Source: Symbiodinium natans (lineage: Eukaryota; Sar; Dinophyceae; Suessiales; Symbiodiniaceae). Taken from it: 64,000 nucleotides of DNA. The DNA lies in contig CAJNDS010002369.1 of NCBI GenBank assembly GCA_905221605.1, positions 122,001-186,000 of the forward strand, in the 5' to 3' direction. The notes under the pieces were generated by a model that did no database searches, was not told the DNA's origin, and was given only the letters and a program-made list of their open reading frames with translations. The position numbers were made by a program, and so were the translations under genes. Each line of letters opens with the position of its first letter. Position 1 is the stretch's first letter. Positions 35,320 to 45,800 of this stretch are shown here, piece by piece.

Positions 35320-35780
35320 CACGCTTTTTGTGTAGAGGTCGACCATCGACTTCAACAGGCGGTTCGATGAGAAGAACGAGGCATGCTCGTGAGAGGTCGC
35401 CATGCAAGCTTCAAACACAAAAAACCCAAGAATGACTTCGAAACCATGTAGGACTGAGCGCAAAAATCCGCAATCAATCGGAGGAGCTCTGAAAAGGGAC
35501 AGTGGCTCACCCCACGCCGCAGTAGCAGCCGCGTGGGCGGCGCAGGCGGAGGTGTAGGCGTCAGCCAGGTTGCCGCGCAGGAGCCTTCGCTGAGAAAGCG
35601 GGCAACCAATCTTCCATCCCTTCGACGTCGGCACTGCCGACGATTTTGGAAACGCTTCAGCGTGGCAATCAGCGCAGTAAGATACTGACAAGACCGTTGT
35701 TTAGGAGCACGGGATTGACTTATATCTTTGGTCGTTGAGTCAGACCTTAACATGGTCTTGGCGCGTCTACCGTGCAACAT
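35320..35780 (-). CDS. Possible minus-strand exons
   Basis: A minus-strand frame reads CADCHAEAFPKSSAVPTSKG, then WKIGCPLSQRRLLRGNLAD, then TSACAAHAAATAAW, and meets a GTGAGC donor near 35,513. A second open frame overlaps it. Further 3', at about 35,400-35,320, SSNRLLKSMVDLYTKSVHG resembles the SNRLLQSKELWQ exon at 42,840-42,905. It may be a further copy of that exon or a 3' exon of the tandem gene. Function is unknown. Confidence 0.35.
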
Positions 35781-35901
35781 TGAAGCCCATGTCGGGTTTT
35801 AGGCTGGAGACGTTTGCCTTCGACTGAACACTAAAACACGAAAACCCTGAACCTAAGAAGCCTCAAGATGATCATGGCATGTCGGTGGCACGCTAGCACC
35901 C

Positions 35902-36096
35902 TTATTGGAGTTCTCGATATCCTCGTAGCACTGGCTGCTCAGCTGATTGGCCGGGTTGCTCAAGGTCGGGAGGTTGATCCACAAGTTCGATGTCGTCCTC
36001 CTTCTGCTGCTTGTAGCCCAGAACAGCTGCGGCAGCACTAAGAACCCCGGCCACGGTGGCTCCACCATCCATGAACAGCATCTCCAAACCAGACAT
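35902..36096 (-). CDS. Ala-rich membrane-segment protein, C-terminal exon
   Basis: The minus-strand frame begins MSGLEMLFMDGGATVAGVL, continues through AAAAVLGYKQQKEDDIEL, and ends at TAA at 35,902. It follows an AAAG acceptor-like context, so the Met may be internal. It has one hydrophobic Ala/Val/Leu segment of about 18 residues followed by an acidic, Gln-rich tail, the arrangement of a single-pass membrane or thylakoid protein C-terminus. It lies 3' of tandem gene copy 1 on the same strand and could be that gene's last exon. No family is recognised. Confidence 0.45.
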   Translation of the reverse strand: MSGLEMLFMDGGATVAGVLSAAAAVLGYKQQKEDDIELVDQPPDLEQPGQSAEQPVLRGYRELQ

Positions 36097-36349
36097 CTTT
36101 GCCTCTCTTCGATGGGCTCAGAGCCATCATCCTCACTAAATTGGGGCGACTCCTTCGCGCACTCCGATGCTTCTCGGCCGCGGCACGGGAAAAGAACGAC
36201 CTGCTTGTGGATGATGAGTAAAGACCCCGGGATCATGCTGGCGTCACAAGCAGAAGCACACATACATCGAAGACGCCCGAAACGACCTGAAAGCCCGAAG
36301 CCGAGCCAACTTAGCGCCTGTTGTGTTCCTTCCTTGTGCTACTAACAAC

Positions 36350-39300
36350 TTATACGATGTTAGCTACATAATGTAGTAGACTATTGCATCGTATTGTGCT
36401 GGTGGAAGATTCTATCCAAATCGGTTCTATCACACGATTACTGTGGTACCAGCAATCCTTCAGCTGCAAGCTCTCTTTCGAACGCCAGAATCTCGCTGTC
36501 ACTTTCCTTGCGTTTGCCTGCCAGAGTTCCTTTGACTGCAGCAGGCGTGTTTCGAGGGCGTGGTGGCAATGGTGAGACACACGGCCTGTGAATGGAGGCT
36601 CTTGGTGCTCATGGTTGATATGAGCCTATAGGGGTCTTGATTGGCAGTTTAAGGGTTTAGGGTTTCGGGTTTAAGGTTTAGGGTGTAGGGGTGTTAGGGG
36701 ATCTTTGGGCAAGACATGGCGATGTGGCAAAGCTCCTTCTGGCTTCGGAAAAGAGAACGCGTCAACAAGTTCAGGCGCGCATTCATGGCAATGTCCTCGT
36801 CCACACCTGGCGCTTGAACTCGGAAAGGTCACTAGGCTACGGCTGCATGTACGGTGGCTGACACATTTAAAGTGACCAGTGCGCCGAAGTGCATTTAGGT
36901 TCCTCAGCTGGTTCAGGGCGTGGGGTTTCAACTGCAGTGTGGGAGCGAAGCGCGGTTAACTGTCACCCTAAACCCTAAACCCTAAGCCCTAAATCCTAAA
37001 CCCTAAACACTAAACCCTAAATCCTAAACCCTAAACCCCAAACCCTAAACCCTCCGTCCTTTCGTGTGACATGCTGCCTCCCCGTCCTCCCAGGTGATGG
37101 TCATTGGATTCAAATCCAACCTCGAGGGGTGTGCAACAGGCCCCAGTCAGGGTTCTGGGGTTGGGGCCAAGCTGAGCTTAAACCCACCCAACCCTAAAAC
37201 CCCTAACCCTAAACCCTAAACCCTATACGCACCCTAACCCTAAACCCTAAACCCTAAACCCTAAACCCTAAGCCCGAAGCCCGAAGCCCGAAGCCCTAAG
37301 CGCTAAGCCCTAAGCCCTAAGCCCTAAGCCCTAAAACCAACCGATCCACATGCCGGCGCAACCCAAGGGGCTGATGGCCTAGAGTCCAGAGCATGAAGGA
37401 TGCCCAAAACCGCTGCAGCAAGGCAAGACATGACATTGGTCTGAAACACAAACGATGGTTTAGGTTGTTTGTCCTTTAAAACGTCTTGACCCCTTCTCTC
37501 CAACCCGCCCCAAATCCCTCAGTTAGGGGCCACATATGTCGGGAAACCCCCGTATCAAAAAAGGCCCACCCATGGTTGGGGTGAGCCGCGAACCCAACCC
37601 ATAACGCACTCACCTTCGAGCCAAGAATCCTTCGAACCCCACCCAAAAAACCTTCTGAAATTCCTCTACGCCCCCCATAAAATCCTTCCCCCCAAAAAAA
37701 ACAAAAAACCCTAATCCCTAAGCCCTCAATGCTAAAAAATCTCGAAGGCCTCGCAGGTCTCGGGGCGCTGCGAGACTGTCCCAGCGTGCTCTTCGTTGGA
37801 CAGGATCATCTTGATTTTGTTGGTGCCCGCCTCTCTGGTTGGGGCTTCGTGTCTGGAGTCTGGAGACCCTAAACCCTAAACCCGAAACCCTAAAACCTAA
37901 CCCCTAAACCCTGAACCTCTGGCAGGGGCCACCTCAGGGTCAAATTTGTAGAAAGAACCTTCGATTTTCTAGGGTGGGGGCCCCCGGCCCCCGGCATGCC
38001 AGTTCATGATAGAAGGGTTTAGGAAGTCGGGTGGTAGGAGCTGGGGAAACCCTGTGAGCCCTGAACCCGTCTTAGAAATTTTCGGCTGTCAAGCAGCGCT
38101 GTAAGGCGATCTGGTCAGCCTCAAGCTCAAGCATGTCGATGAACCGGTTTAGGGTTTAGGGTTTAGGGTTTAGGGCTGAGGGGGGGCAAAAGAACACGTG
38201 AGCAGACAGACATCAGACGGCCGAACAAGCGCTACCACCTCGAGTTCTGTCACCAACTCTTGTGGCAGCTCTTCCGGGCCTCAACTAGAATGGCCCTCAA
38301 AATCCTATGATCCTCCTAAACCCAATAAGGGCTTACCTAGTAAACCCTGAACCTTCAACCCCAAGCTCACCGCCCTAAACCCTAAACCCTAAACCCTAAA
38401 CCCTAAAAACTAAACCCGAAAAACTAAACCCTAAACCTTCAACCCCAAACTCCCTGGCCTCCCACATGGCGCTCGGCTTGTGCTTGTAGCGCGCCTCCCA
38501 CACCTGGCGCCAAATTAAATGGGGGTTGAGGGTTTAGGGGTTAGGGGTTAGGGTTTAGGGTTTAGGGTACCTGGTTGGGGCCCTACTATTTCGGGGTCTA
38601 TGTCTGGGGTCCCTGATTTTGTAAGCCCAGCCCTTTCAGGGAGCTTTTTTCGGGAAAGGGTTTAGGGTCCATAAAAAGGGGGGGGGCTTGAGACGTTAGG
38701 CTGAAACCTTAAGTCCATGGCCGAGAAGCCATGCTGTTGGCGGAAATCGTGCCCAAGGACATCCTGTCTTCCTCGCGCAGCGCGACAAGGTGTAATCTCG
38801 GGTTTCGGGTTTAGGGGTTTAAGGCTTTAGGGCCTGAACAATTAGAAGAGGCCTTTGGGGGTTATTCTGGCATAATTATAAAGGGACCATAAGGGATTAA
38901 GGCCCAGGGAAGCGAGGGTTGAGGGTTAGGCTCCGCGACTACTAGTGACGGAATCAGTCGCGGAGCGTCTTGAATTATTATGAATCTAAAGGCCGCAAAA
39001 CGCCTGTCTAACTGTGTAACCTTGTGAAACGAAACCCTAAACCCTAAACCCTGAGCCCGGTCGTCCAATGCTTTGGGAAGTAGTAGTTCGGTCATCCCAA
39101 GCGAAGGAGATGGCCAACTCCAGGGATTATGTTGGGGTAGTTTCCTGTCTCTAAATTATAAGATCTTGGAACCCCAAAGAAACCCTCCTTTTTTTCAGGT
39201 GGAGAGCTGCCGATACCTTCATCCAACTACCCAAACTACAAAGTTGCAAATTTGTATTTAAATATGCCCAAGAACGCTCCCCCAGAAGCCGAAACGTGTA

Positions 39301-42300
39301 ACTGTACCTCCTGCAGCTATACTCCCCTTAGAACCTCAATAACAAAAATGTTTTTGAATATCCTCTTGGGTTTTATGTAAACAAAAGCCTAAACCCTAAA
39401 CCCTAAACCCTAAACCCTAAACCCTAAGGGAGATATAGGCAGTGGGGGGTCGGTCCTTTCGTGTCCAATGCCCTCGGAGGCGGTCCATCAGCCCTCCCGA
39501 GGTCGGCCTGAAACCCGCGAAGCTTTGGGGGGTAGAGGGAATCATCCCAAGCCCATGAACCCCCCCCCCCCCCCCTAAGTCGTAAACCCTAAACCCTAAA
39601 CCCTAACCCTAAACCCTAAACCCTAAACCCTAAACCCTAAACCCTAAACCCTAAACCCTAAACCCTAAACCCTAAACCCTAAACCCTAAACCCTAAACCC
39701 TAAACCCAGCCGGCCGGCGCAATCTGAACGAGGAGCCCTTCAAGCGTGAGCGGGCATTGTAGGTGTGGGGGCTGGTCCTTATCTAGGGACCCTGTTTTAC
39801 TTTCTCGCTTTCAGGGGTCTCCAGTGACCACAAAGGTCGGTCTGGGTTCGACAACCCACCTTTGCGGGAGGTCCGGCCTGGGATGTCGCCGCTGAACCTG
39901 AAACAGGAAAAGGCCTCATTTTGGCAAGTTTACCAGTGAAGACGCACGAGCCCACAGCTTTCCCGAAAGTGAGAAAGCGGGCAGAAGCCCGAAATTTTGA
40001 GAAGGAATGGAGTTGGGTGGACCCCTGCACAAGCAGGGCCTGGCAACAAACAAGCCAAAAAGCGATCTGGCTGATATAGTATCCTGGTCAGCAATATGCC
40101 GTAAACCCTAAACCCGATCTACTCTACGCCCTCTGTACCTGTGCTGGAAGTCTTGAGGGTAGGGTTTAGAGTTTAGTGCCAACCTGACACCCCAAGATTC
40201 ACACACCCAAGGGTTTAGAGCTCACAGGAATCAGGGTTTGGGATTCCCCTAAACCCTAAACCCTAAACCCTAAACCCAAAACCCAAAACCCAAAACCCAA
40301 AACCCTAAACCCTAAACCTTGGGGGATGTAGGTTCGGGTTCGAGAATTGTCTGGCCGAGGCTGCCACACGGAGGGAATTTTCTCATCAGTGGCAATCTGC
40401 ACAGTCCTGCCATGACATCTCCTAAGCCCTAAACCCTAAACCCTAAACCCTAAACCCTAAACCCTAAACCCTAAACCCTAAACCCTAAACCCCAGACCCT
40501 AAACCCTAAACCCTAAACCCTAAACCCTAAGAGCTTGGGCTGGGACACTAAAAAAATGCCGAACCCTGAGTAGCGCGCACACCCTCCACAAAGGAAAGCT
40601 TTCGCCCTCCTTCTGCGCGGCCAAGGCTTCTTGTTGTTGCAGGGGTGGTGGTGGGGGGGAATTGAGCTTACAAATAGAAGCTGCACGTGCAGAGGCCCCA
40701 AACGGTTGATTTCTGGGGGAGGGTTTGGAGTTTAGGGCTCACGAGTTTTAGAGGCTTTGGCGGGCCGGGGAATGGAGCTTTCGCAGCTCGAAAGGCCTTC
40801 TTTCTGCCCTTTGAATGTCTAAACTCGACCTCTTCCGCCCAATGAGAGTCGTAGTGAGAGGATACTGCGCACAATTCTGGCACCGTTGTAGATCCATGCT
40901 GATGTCGCCCCTAAACCCTAAACCCTAAACCCTAAACCCTAAACCCTAAACCCTAAACCCTAAACCCTAAACCCTAAACCCTAAACCCTAAACCCTAAAC
41001 CCTAAACGCTAGACCCGACTGTCCCTGGGTCGTCGCGCAGCTCGTCTGCGCAACCTGGTCAAGTTGCAAGCGCACCGACGTTGGTGGTTCCGACATTGGG
41101 GTACCTGCTTTTCAGGGGATCCTAATATTTGGGGTCTAAATTCAAGGGGATCCTACTATTTGGGGTCTAAAGTTCAGGGCATCCTACTATTTGGGGTCCC
41201 CCTCTTTGGTAAACCCGGAACAACACAAGAGACTCCCGAACCCTTTCATAGGCTTTGGCTGCACGTTCTCGGTTTCTGGCTCCATGTGTTGTAGAACGCT
41301 CCCCCACGCCAAAGAACAAACACCAAGGGCCATGCACTTAGGGCAGCTCCTTTGCAATGGGAACCCGGGTTGAGGGTTTCTAGGGTTTAGGGTTTAGGGT
41401 TTAGGGTCTAGGGTTTAGGGTCTAGGGTTTAGGGTTTAGGGCTCAGGGTGCAGGGTTTTGAGCCCTTTCGGCGCTGAGGCCCCGGGCATGTCTGACCCAT
41501 CAGGCTCCAGGCAGTCGAAGCTGCTTCGGCGCGGCTGGCATCCACCTTACGTGTGGCTTTTGCTGGGTGCTTCGCCACAGAATCGGGGGGGGGTGGGGGG
41601 GGTAGGGGCCTTAACAATTAGTATAGGCTTTTGCTTTTGGGGAGGGTACTATGGTATAATTACAAAGGGACCGTAAGGGAATACCATTATTAGTAAGTAG
41701 TCCGACCCCTAAATTACCCCCCCCCCCCCCCAAAAAAAAAAAGGAATCCCCTGTTTACAGGGTAATCCTAAGCCCCGTCTTGTGGGAAACTGCCAGTTAT
41801 CCATCGCTCAAATCATCCCTGGTGGGCTACATCAAAGTCCTCTCCGACTTCTGGATACGGTCCTGTATACGACAGAGACAGCTTGGGCGCCTGATTGCAG
41901 GGACTTCTGCCAAACCATGCAGTACGACTGCGGGAGTAAGAGAGGCCGCACGACCGAGCCCAGTGCAGGGTGAGAGGCTAGGCCGGAAGTTCGGAAGGGT
42001 GGAGGCAAGCAAACCCTGGACCCTGCACCCTAAACACCCTAAACACTAAACCCCAAACCCTAAACCCCAAACCCTAAACCAACCCTAAACTCTACAACCC
42101 TAAACCCTGAACCCTAAACCTAAAACAGAAGAAAGAAGCTGTGCAGCTTGTTTCCTCTGTTTAGGGTTCAGAGTTCAGGGTTTAGGGTTTGTGCTTTGGG
42201 GTTCGTAGAACCATGGGCTCGCTGGCCTCGTGGGAAAAACGGCTAGCTGGGCTGGGTGGAATGAGAGAGCTCCGACTGAAACCCCCTCAAACCCTAAACC

Positions 42301-42650
42301 CGCTGAGCCCCACGAAACTGTTGGGGGGGGGGGGGGGTGAGGCTTCCATGGGACAAGGAATAAGCGCCCTCGAGGTTTTCCCTCGGATTTAACACCCAGT
42401 TTAGGGTTCGTTTTGGGCAAAGGTCCGCCGGAACAAGGGGCAGCCCTAAACCCTAAACCCTATAAACCCTAAACCCTAGACTCTAAACCCTAAACCCTAA
42501 ACTCTAAACTCTAAACCCTAAACTCTAAACCCTAAACCCTAAACCCTAAACCCTAAACCCTAAACCCTAAACCCAGTCGCCAAAGGTTTTCAAGCTGAGT
42601 GCCACGCGCCGAGAAGGGCAGAGAGCCAGGTGCTTGAGCCGCCAAAATTT
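36350..42650 (-). CDS. Tandem paralog copy 1 of a many-exon gene
   Basis: Minus-strand exons, 5' to 3': 42,650-42,590 (FWRLKHLALCPSRRVALSL); 41,560-41,480 (DCLEPDGSDMPGAS, frame disturbed); 41,055-41,015 (CADELRDDPGT); 40,420-40,340 (RTVQIATDEKIPSVWQPRP); 39,905-39,830 (FRFSGDIPGRTSRKGG); 39,520-39,440 (GPPPRALDTKGPTP); 38,790-38,715 (EEDRMSLGTISANSMA); 38,515-38,455 (WRQVWEARYKHKPSAMWEA); 38,300-38,215 (ELPQELVTELEVVALVRPS); 38,160-38,085 (RFIDMLELEADQIALQRCL); 37,835-37,740 (IKMILSNEEHAGTVSQRPE); 37,130-37,075 (NPMTITWEDGEAAC); 36,830-36,705 (MNARLNLLTRSLFRSQKEL); 36,575-36,500 (RLLQSKELWQ). Most match exons of copy 2 in the same order. No domain is recognised; the amino acid make-up suggests a soluble enzyme-like protein. 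The 41.5 kb exon appears to have a frame change relative to copy 2, so this copy may be partly decayed. Exon ends are approximate. Confidence 0.6.
36965..37056. repeat. CCCTAAA array inside tandem copy 1
   Basis: About thirteen units with CCCTAAG, CCCTAAAT and CCCCAAA variants. It lies between exons at 36,830 and 37,075. Confidence 0.95.
37215..37335. repeat. CCCTAAA to CCCGAAG to CCCTAAG array
   Basis: Seven CCCTAAA units, then three to four CCCGAAG units, then about five CCCTAAG units. It lies inside an intron of tandem copy 1. Confidence 0.95.
38828..38908. mobile_element. Short interspersed element, family 2, copy 1 (diverged)
   Basis: Begins TTAGGGCCTGAACAATTAGA and continues with TTATTCTGGCATAATTATAA and GGGACCATAAGGGATTA, ending near AAGGCCCAG. 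It aligns with elements at 41,603, 46,452, 48,451 and 51,221 (reverse). It lacks the CCGACCCCTA end. Confidence 0.6.
39317..39388. repeat. Dispersed repeat, family 3, copy 1
   Basis: Shares CTATACTCCCCTTAGAACCT and then GGTTTTATGTAAACAAA with 54,126-54,193. It ends directly against a CCCTAAA array at 39,388. Confidence 0.7.
39587..39705. repeat. CCCTAAA array
   Basis: About seventeen units, one shortened to CCCTAA, after a poly-C run (39,560-39,576). In an intron of tandem copy 1. Confidence 0.95.
40427..40530. repeat. CCCTAAA array
   Basis: About fifteen units with one CCCCAGA. A nearby array at 40,248-40,320 contains four consecutive CCCAAAA units. Confidence 0.95.
40912..41010. repeat. 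CCCTAAA array
   Basis: About fourteen near-perfect units ending at the exon at 41,015-41,055 in tandem copy 1. Confidence 0.95.
41112..41202. repeat. About 30-bp tandem repeat, three copies
   Basis: Unit ATCCTACTATTTGGGGTC plus TAAATTCAGGGG-type linker, three copies. Single related words (CCTACTATTTCGGGGTC and CCTACTATTTCTATTTGG) occur near 38,583 and 57,823. Confidence 0.85.
41603..41711. mobile_element. Short interspersed element, family 2, copy 2
   Basis: Begins TAGGGGCCTTAACAATTAG and ends GTCCGACCCCTA, so the terminal TAGGGG/CCCCTA pair is inverted. The internal word AATTACAAAGGGACCGTAAG is shared with the other copies. A C-run/A-run composite follows at about 41,716-41,741. Confidence 0.7.
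42446..42574. repeat. CCCTAAA array with CTCTAAA variants
   Basis: About eighteen units, several changed to ACTCTAA in adjacent positions. It lies in the 5' part of tandem copy 1. Confidence 0.95.
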
Positions 42651-42819
42651 TGCAAAGATTGGGGGGGGATCGGCTCCAGGGTTCAGGGAGTCAGATTGCC
42701 AGCAAGGTGTGAGTTCACCTCAAGAAAATGCACCTGGGCCGCATTCCTCTGTTGCTTAGGGTTTAGGGTTTAGGGTTGAGGGTTTAGGGTTTAGGGTTTC
42801 GGGCTTAGGGCCCTGGAAT

Positions 42820-45800
42820 GTGCTGGCGGCTCTTTTATCGCCTTGGCGAAACCTGCCAGAGTTCCTTTGACTGGAGCAGGCGGTTTGAGGACGTGGTGGC
42901 AACGGTGAGACGGCACGGCCTGATCTGCGATCTGGGGCTTGGGTCCTTCGGACTAAGTTACTTTAAGGTGCTCAAGGTCTCAGTTTGCGTTGCACAACAC
43001 ACTACTCAAGGAAAGTGTGTAAGGTGATCTAGGTCTCAGTAGGGTTGTGTAGGTTGTAGGGTTCTAGGGATCTTAGTGCAAGATCTGGCGAAGCCTCTTC
43101 AGGCTTCGGTAGAACAATCGTTGCACAAGCTCACATCTCGCAGAGCTCGTGGAAAACAATAAGGCCAGCCGCGCCCGTTCATGATGGTGTTTTGGTCCAT
43201 ACCTGGCGAGGATAAACCCGAACCCCTCTGTTCTACCATGAATCTGCAAAATTGAAGCAGTGTGCAGAGCAGTGTCTCGAGGCTCTCTCCAGTCTACAGC
43301 CGTACAGGAACTATCCGGCACATGCAGACGGGCAACTAAACCCTAAACCCTAAACTTGCCCTAAACCCTTCACCCTAAACCCTAAACCCAAAAACCCTAA
43401 ACCCTAAACCCGAAACCCTAACACACCACCGAACGCCTGGGAAGGAAGGGCAACTTTGCAGGCCATGCTGCCTCCCCGTCCTCCCAGAGGATCGTTATTG
43501 GATTCTCGCTCAACCTGGAGTGGCTGTGGGCTTAGGGCTTTTGGTTCAGGGTTCAAGGTTTCGGGTTTAGGGTTTAGGGCTTAGGGCTTAGGGTTTAGGG
43601 TTTAGGCGACAAGCATGCCAAGATCACAAGAGAAACGTGCGTTGCCTGACTTCTTTGCTGCAGTCTCTCAGCAAACCCCATGTACTAACATCTGTACACC
43701 TCGTGGCAGAGATGAGGGGAAGCCCGCTCCATGAACGACCACGAAAGCAAGGCCCGTCCTCCTGCAAAGTCGCAAGCGGCCTGTATACAGGCCCGCGGCT
43801 TCTCAAAATCTATCGCCTCAGATGCCCGTGGCTCAGAACTGGTCTTTCACGGCCTTCACGGGGGTGGCTTTCACATCATCTTCTTTCCGGCCTTCCTGGC
43901 CGGCTTCGGGTCTTGATCATGACGAGTCCAGCACAAACTTGCCCGTCTTCTTCACCTCCGTGTCACGTCTTCTTCATGCCCGTGCTCTCGGCCACCTGGC
44001 AATGGCACTCTTCGGCATGGCGCGGCCTTCATCTTCATCACCTTCATCACCCTCATGCTCTTGGCTGCTCCCGCCTTCATTGCCTTCATGGGGGCCATGG
44101 CTTCCAAGCTAGGGAGATCACAACACTACGGAATCTGAGCCTTTCTGAGGGGGAGGCACTTAGACTGAAGTACTGTCCTCAGCCAAGCGCTCTGTGCGTT
44201 TTGATTGCGTCCTCGGGATGTTACATCTTGCTGATCGCCCAAGTACAAACCAGGCTGCAGTTTGACTCTGGCAGCTTTGCCGCTGAGCCGGCTGGTGGAC
44301 TCAAAGCCAAAACCCCCAAACCCTAAACCCGAAACCCTAAACCCCAAACGCCCCTCATAGGCGAGAAATGCAAAGCTGGGGCTGTTGCGAGACCGTTCCA
44401 GAGTACTCTTTGCCGGCCAAGATCATCTTGACTGTCTCAGGGCCCGCCTCTCTGCTTACCATAGGCCCTAAACCCCGAAGTGGGGATTGGGACTGGGGTT
44501 TTCGGAATTCCTAGACCGAAGAGTAACCCAGGAATGAAGAGGGTGCCCTTTCTGGTTTAAACGGGCTTAGAAGGAGACCCAAACCCCAAAACAGGGAATA
44601 TGGGCCTACTCTTGGTCCTACATTCTGGTTTGGCATGGCTGGGCGCGCTGGGGGGAGGGGGGGCGTCTGGAGGTTTGCAGGATTGTAGGGGTGCCGCTTA
44701 GGGCTCAGGGCTTAGGCTTCATGGGCGTTTCAACAATACAATTCCGCCGTACCGCACCGAACCGTTACCGTACCGCACCGAACCGTGCAGGAAGCTTACC
44801 GTACCGCACCGAACCGTGCAGGAGGCTTACCGTACCGCACCGAACCGTGAACCCACTCTCCAGCCACCCACCCCCCCACCCTGCTACCCACCCACCCCTT
44901 CCACCCACCCTCCAGCCACCACTCCCTCCAGCCACCAAGCCTCCAGCCAGCCACCACCTCCAGCCACCCCCTCCAACCTCCAGCCACAACCCCCTGCAGC
45001 CACCCACCCTCCAGCCACCCAGCACACGGTCTAAGGTTTAGGGATTAGGGTTTAGGGTTGTGGGTTTGGGGTTTTAAGTGTTGGGTGGTCGGAGCGCTGT
45101 AGAGTGTGCATGGCTGTTGTGATGCCTGCAGGATGGCGGCTGGAGGGTGTGGTGGCTGGAGATGGAGGGGGTGCGTGGCTGGAGGGTGGGTGGCTGGAGG
45201 GGCGTGGTGGCTGGAGGGGTGGCTGGACGGTGTGGGTGGCTGGAGGAGGTGGCTGTGGAGGGGTGGGTGGTGGCTGGAAAATTGGCTGGGAGGTGGCCTT
45301 GAGCGGGTGGCTGGAGGGTGGAGGTGGGTGGCTGGACTTGGTGGCGTGGAGGGGGGGGGTGGTGAGTGGGGGCAGGGCTGGAGGGTGCTTGGGGGTGCTG
45401 GGGAAGGAGTGGAGGTGGTGGCTGGGCGAAGGGTGGAAGGGGTGGAGGGGAGGGGGGCCTGGGACCGCAGTACCGAACCGGACCGTGCAGTGCAGTACTG
45501 AACCGCACCGTGCCGAAAGCAAGCAATACCACGCAATACATACCGCAGCATACCGCTGCAAAGCAATACCGTACCGTACCGATATTAAACAGCCATGAGG
45601 CTTATGCTCGCGGCCCTCACTAAAACACCACCCTCGCATGCGAATGATTCATCCTAGTGATAAACATTGTTGTCGTCGTCGTAGCAACGGTATTACTGGA
45701 CATATTGGCAATAACAGTAATCATGGCAATAAAAATCGGAAGAGTGGCAATAATGGTAGTCATCGCAAGAGTGGTGGTGTCAAATACTGATACTGATCCT

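Noticed and set aside
35191-35780. Two overlapping minus-strand frames of 142 and 166 codons as one intronless gene
   Set aside because: A GTGAGC donor and change of character near 35,513 suggest exon then intron, so they are listed as partial exons.
36450-36600. Plus-strand reading of the duplicated segments (CQSSFDWSRRFEDVV at 42.85 kb) as a PPR-like protein
   Set aside because: The plus frame breaks in copy 1, while the minus frame (RLLQSKELWQ) is conserved in both copies.
45045-45639. 195-codon and similar Pro/Ser-rich frames on minus and Gly/Trp-rich frames on plus
   Set aside because: They translate the CCAGCCACC/GGTGGCTGG repeat. All frames are open and none resembles a protein family.
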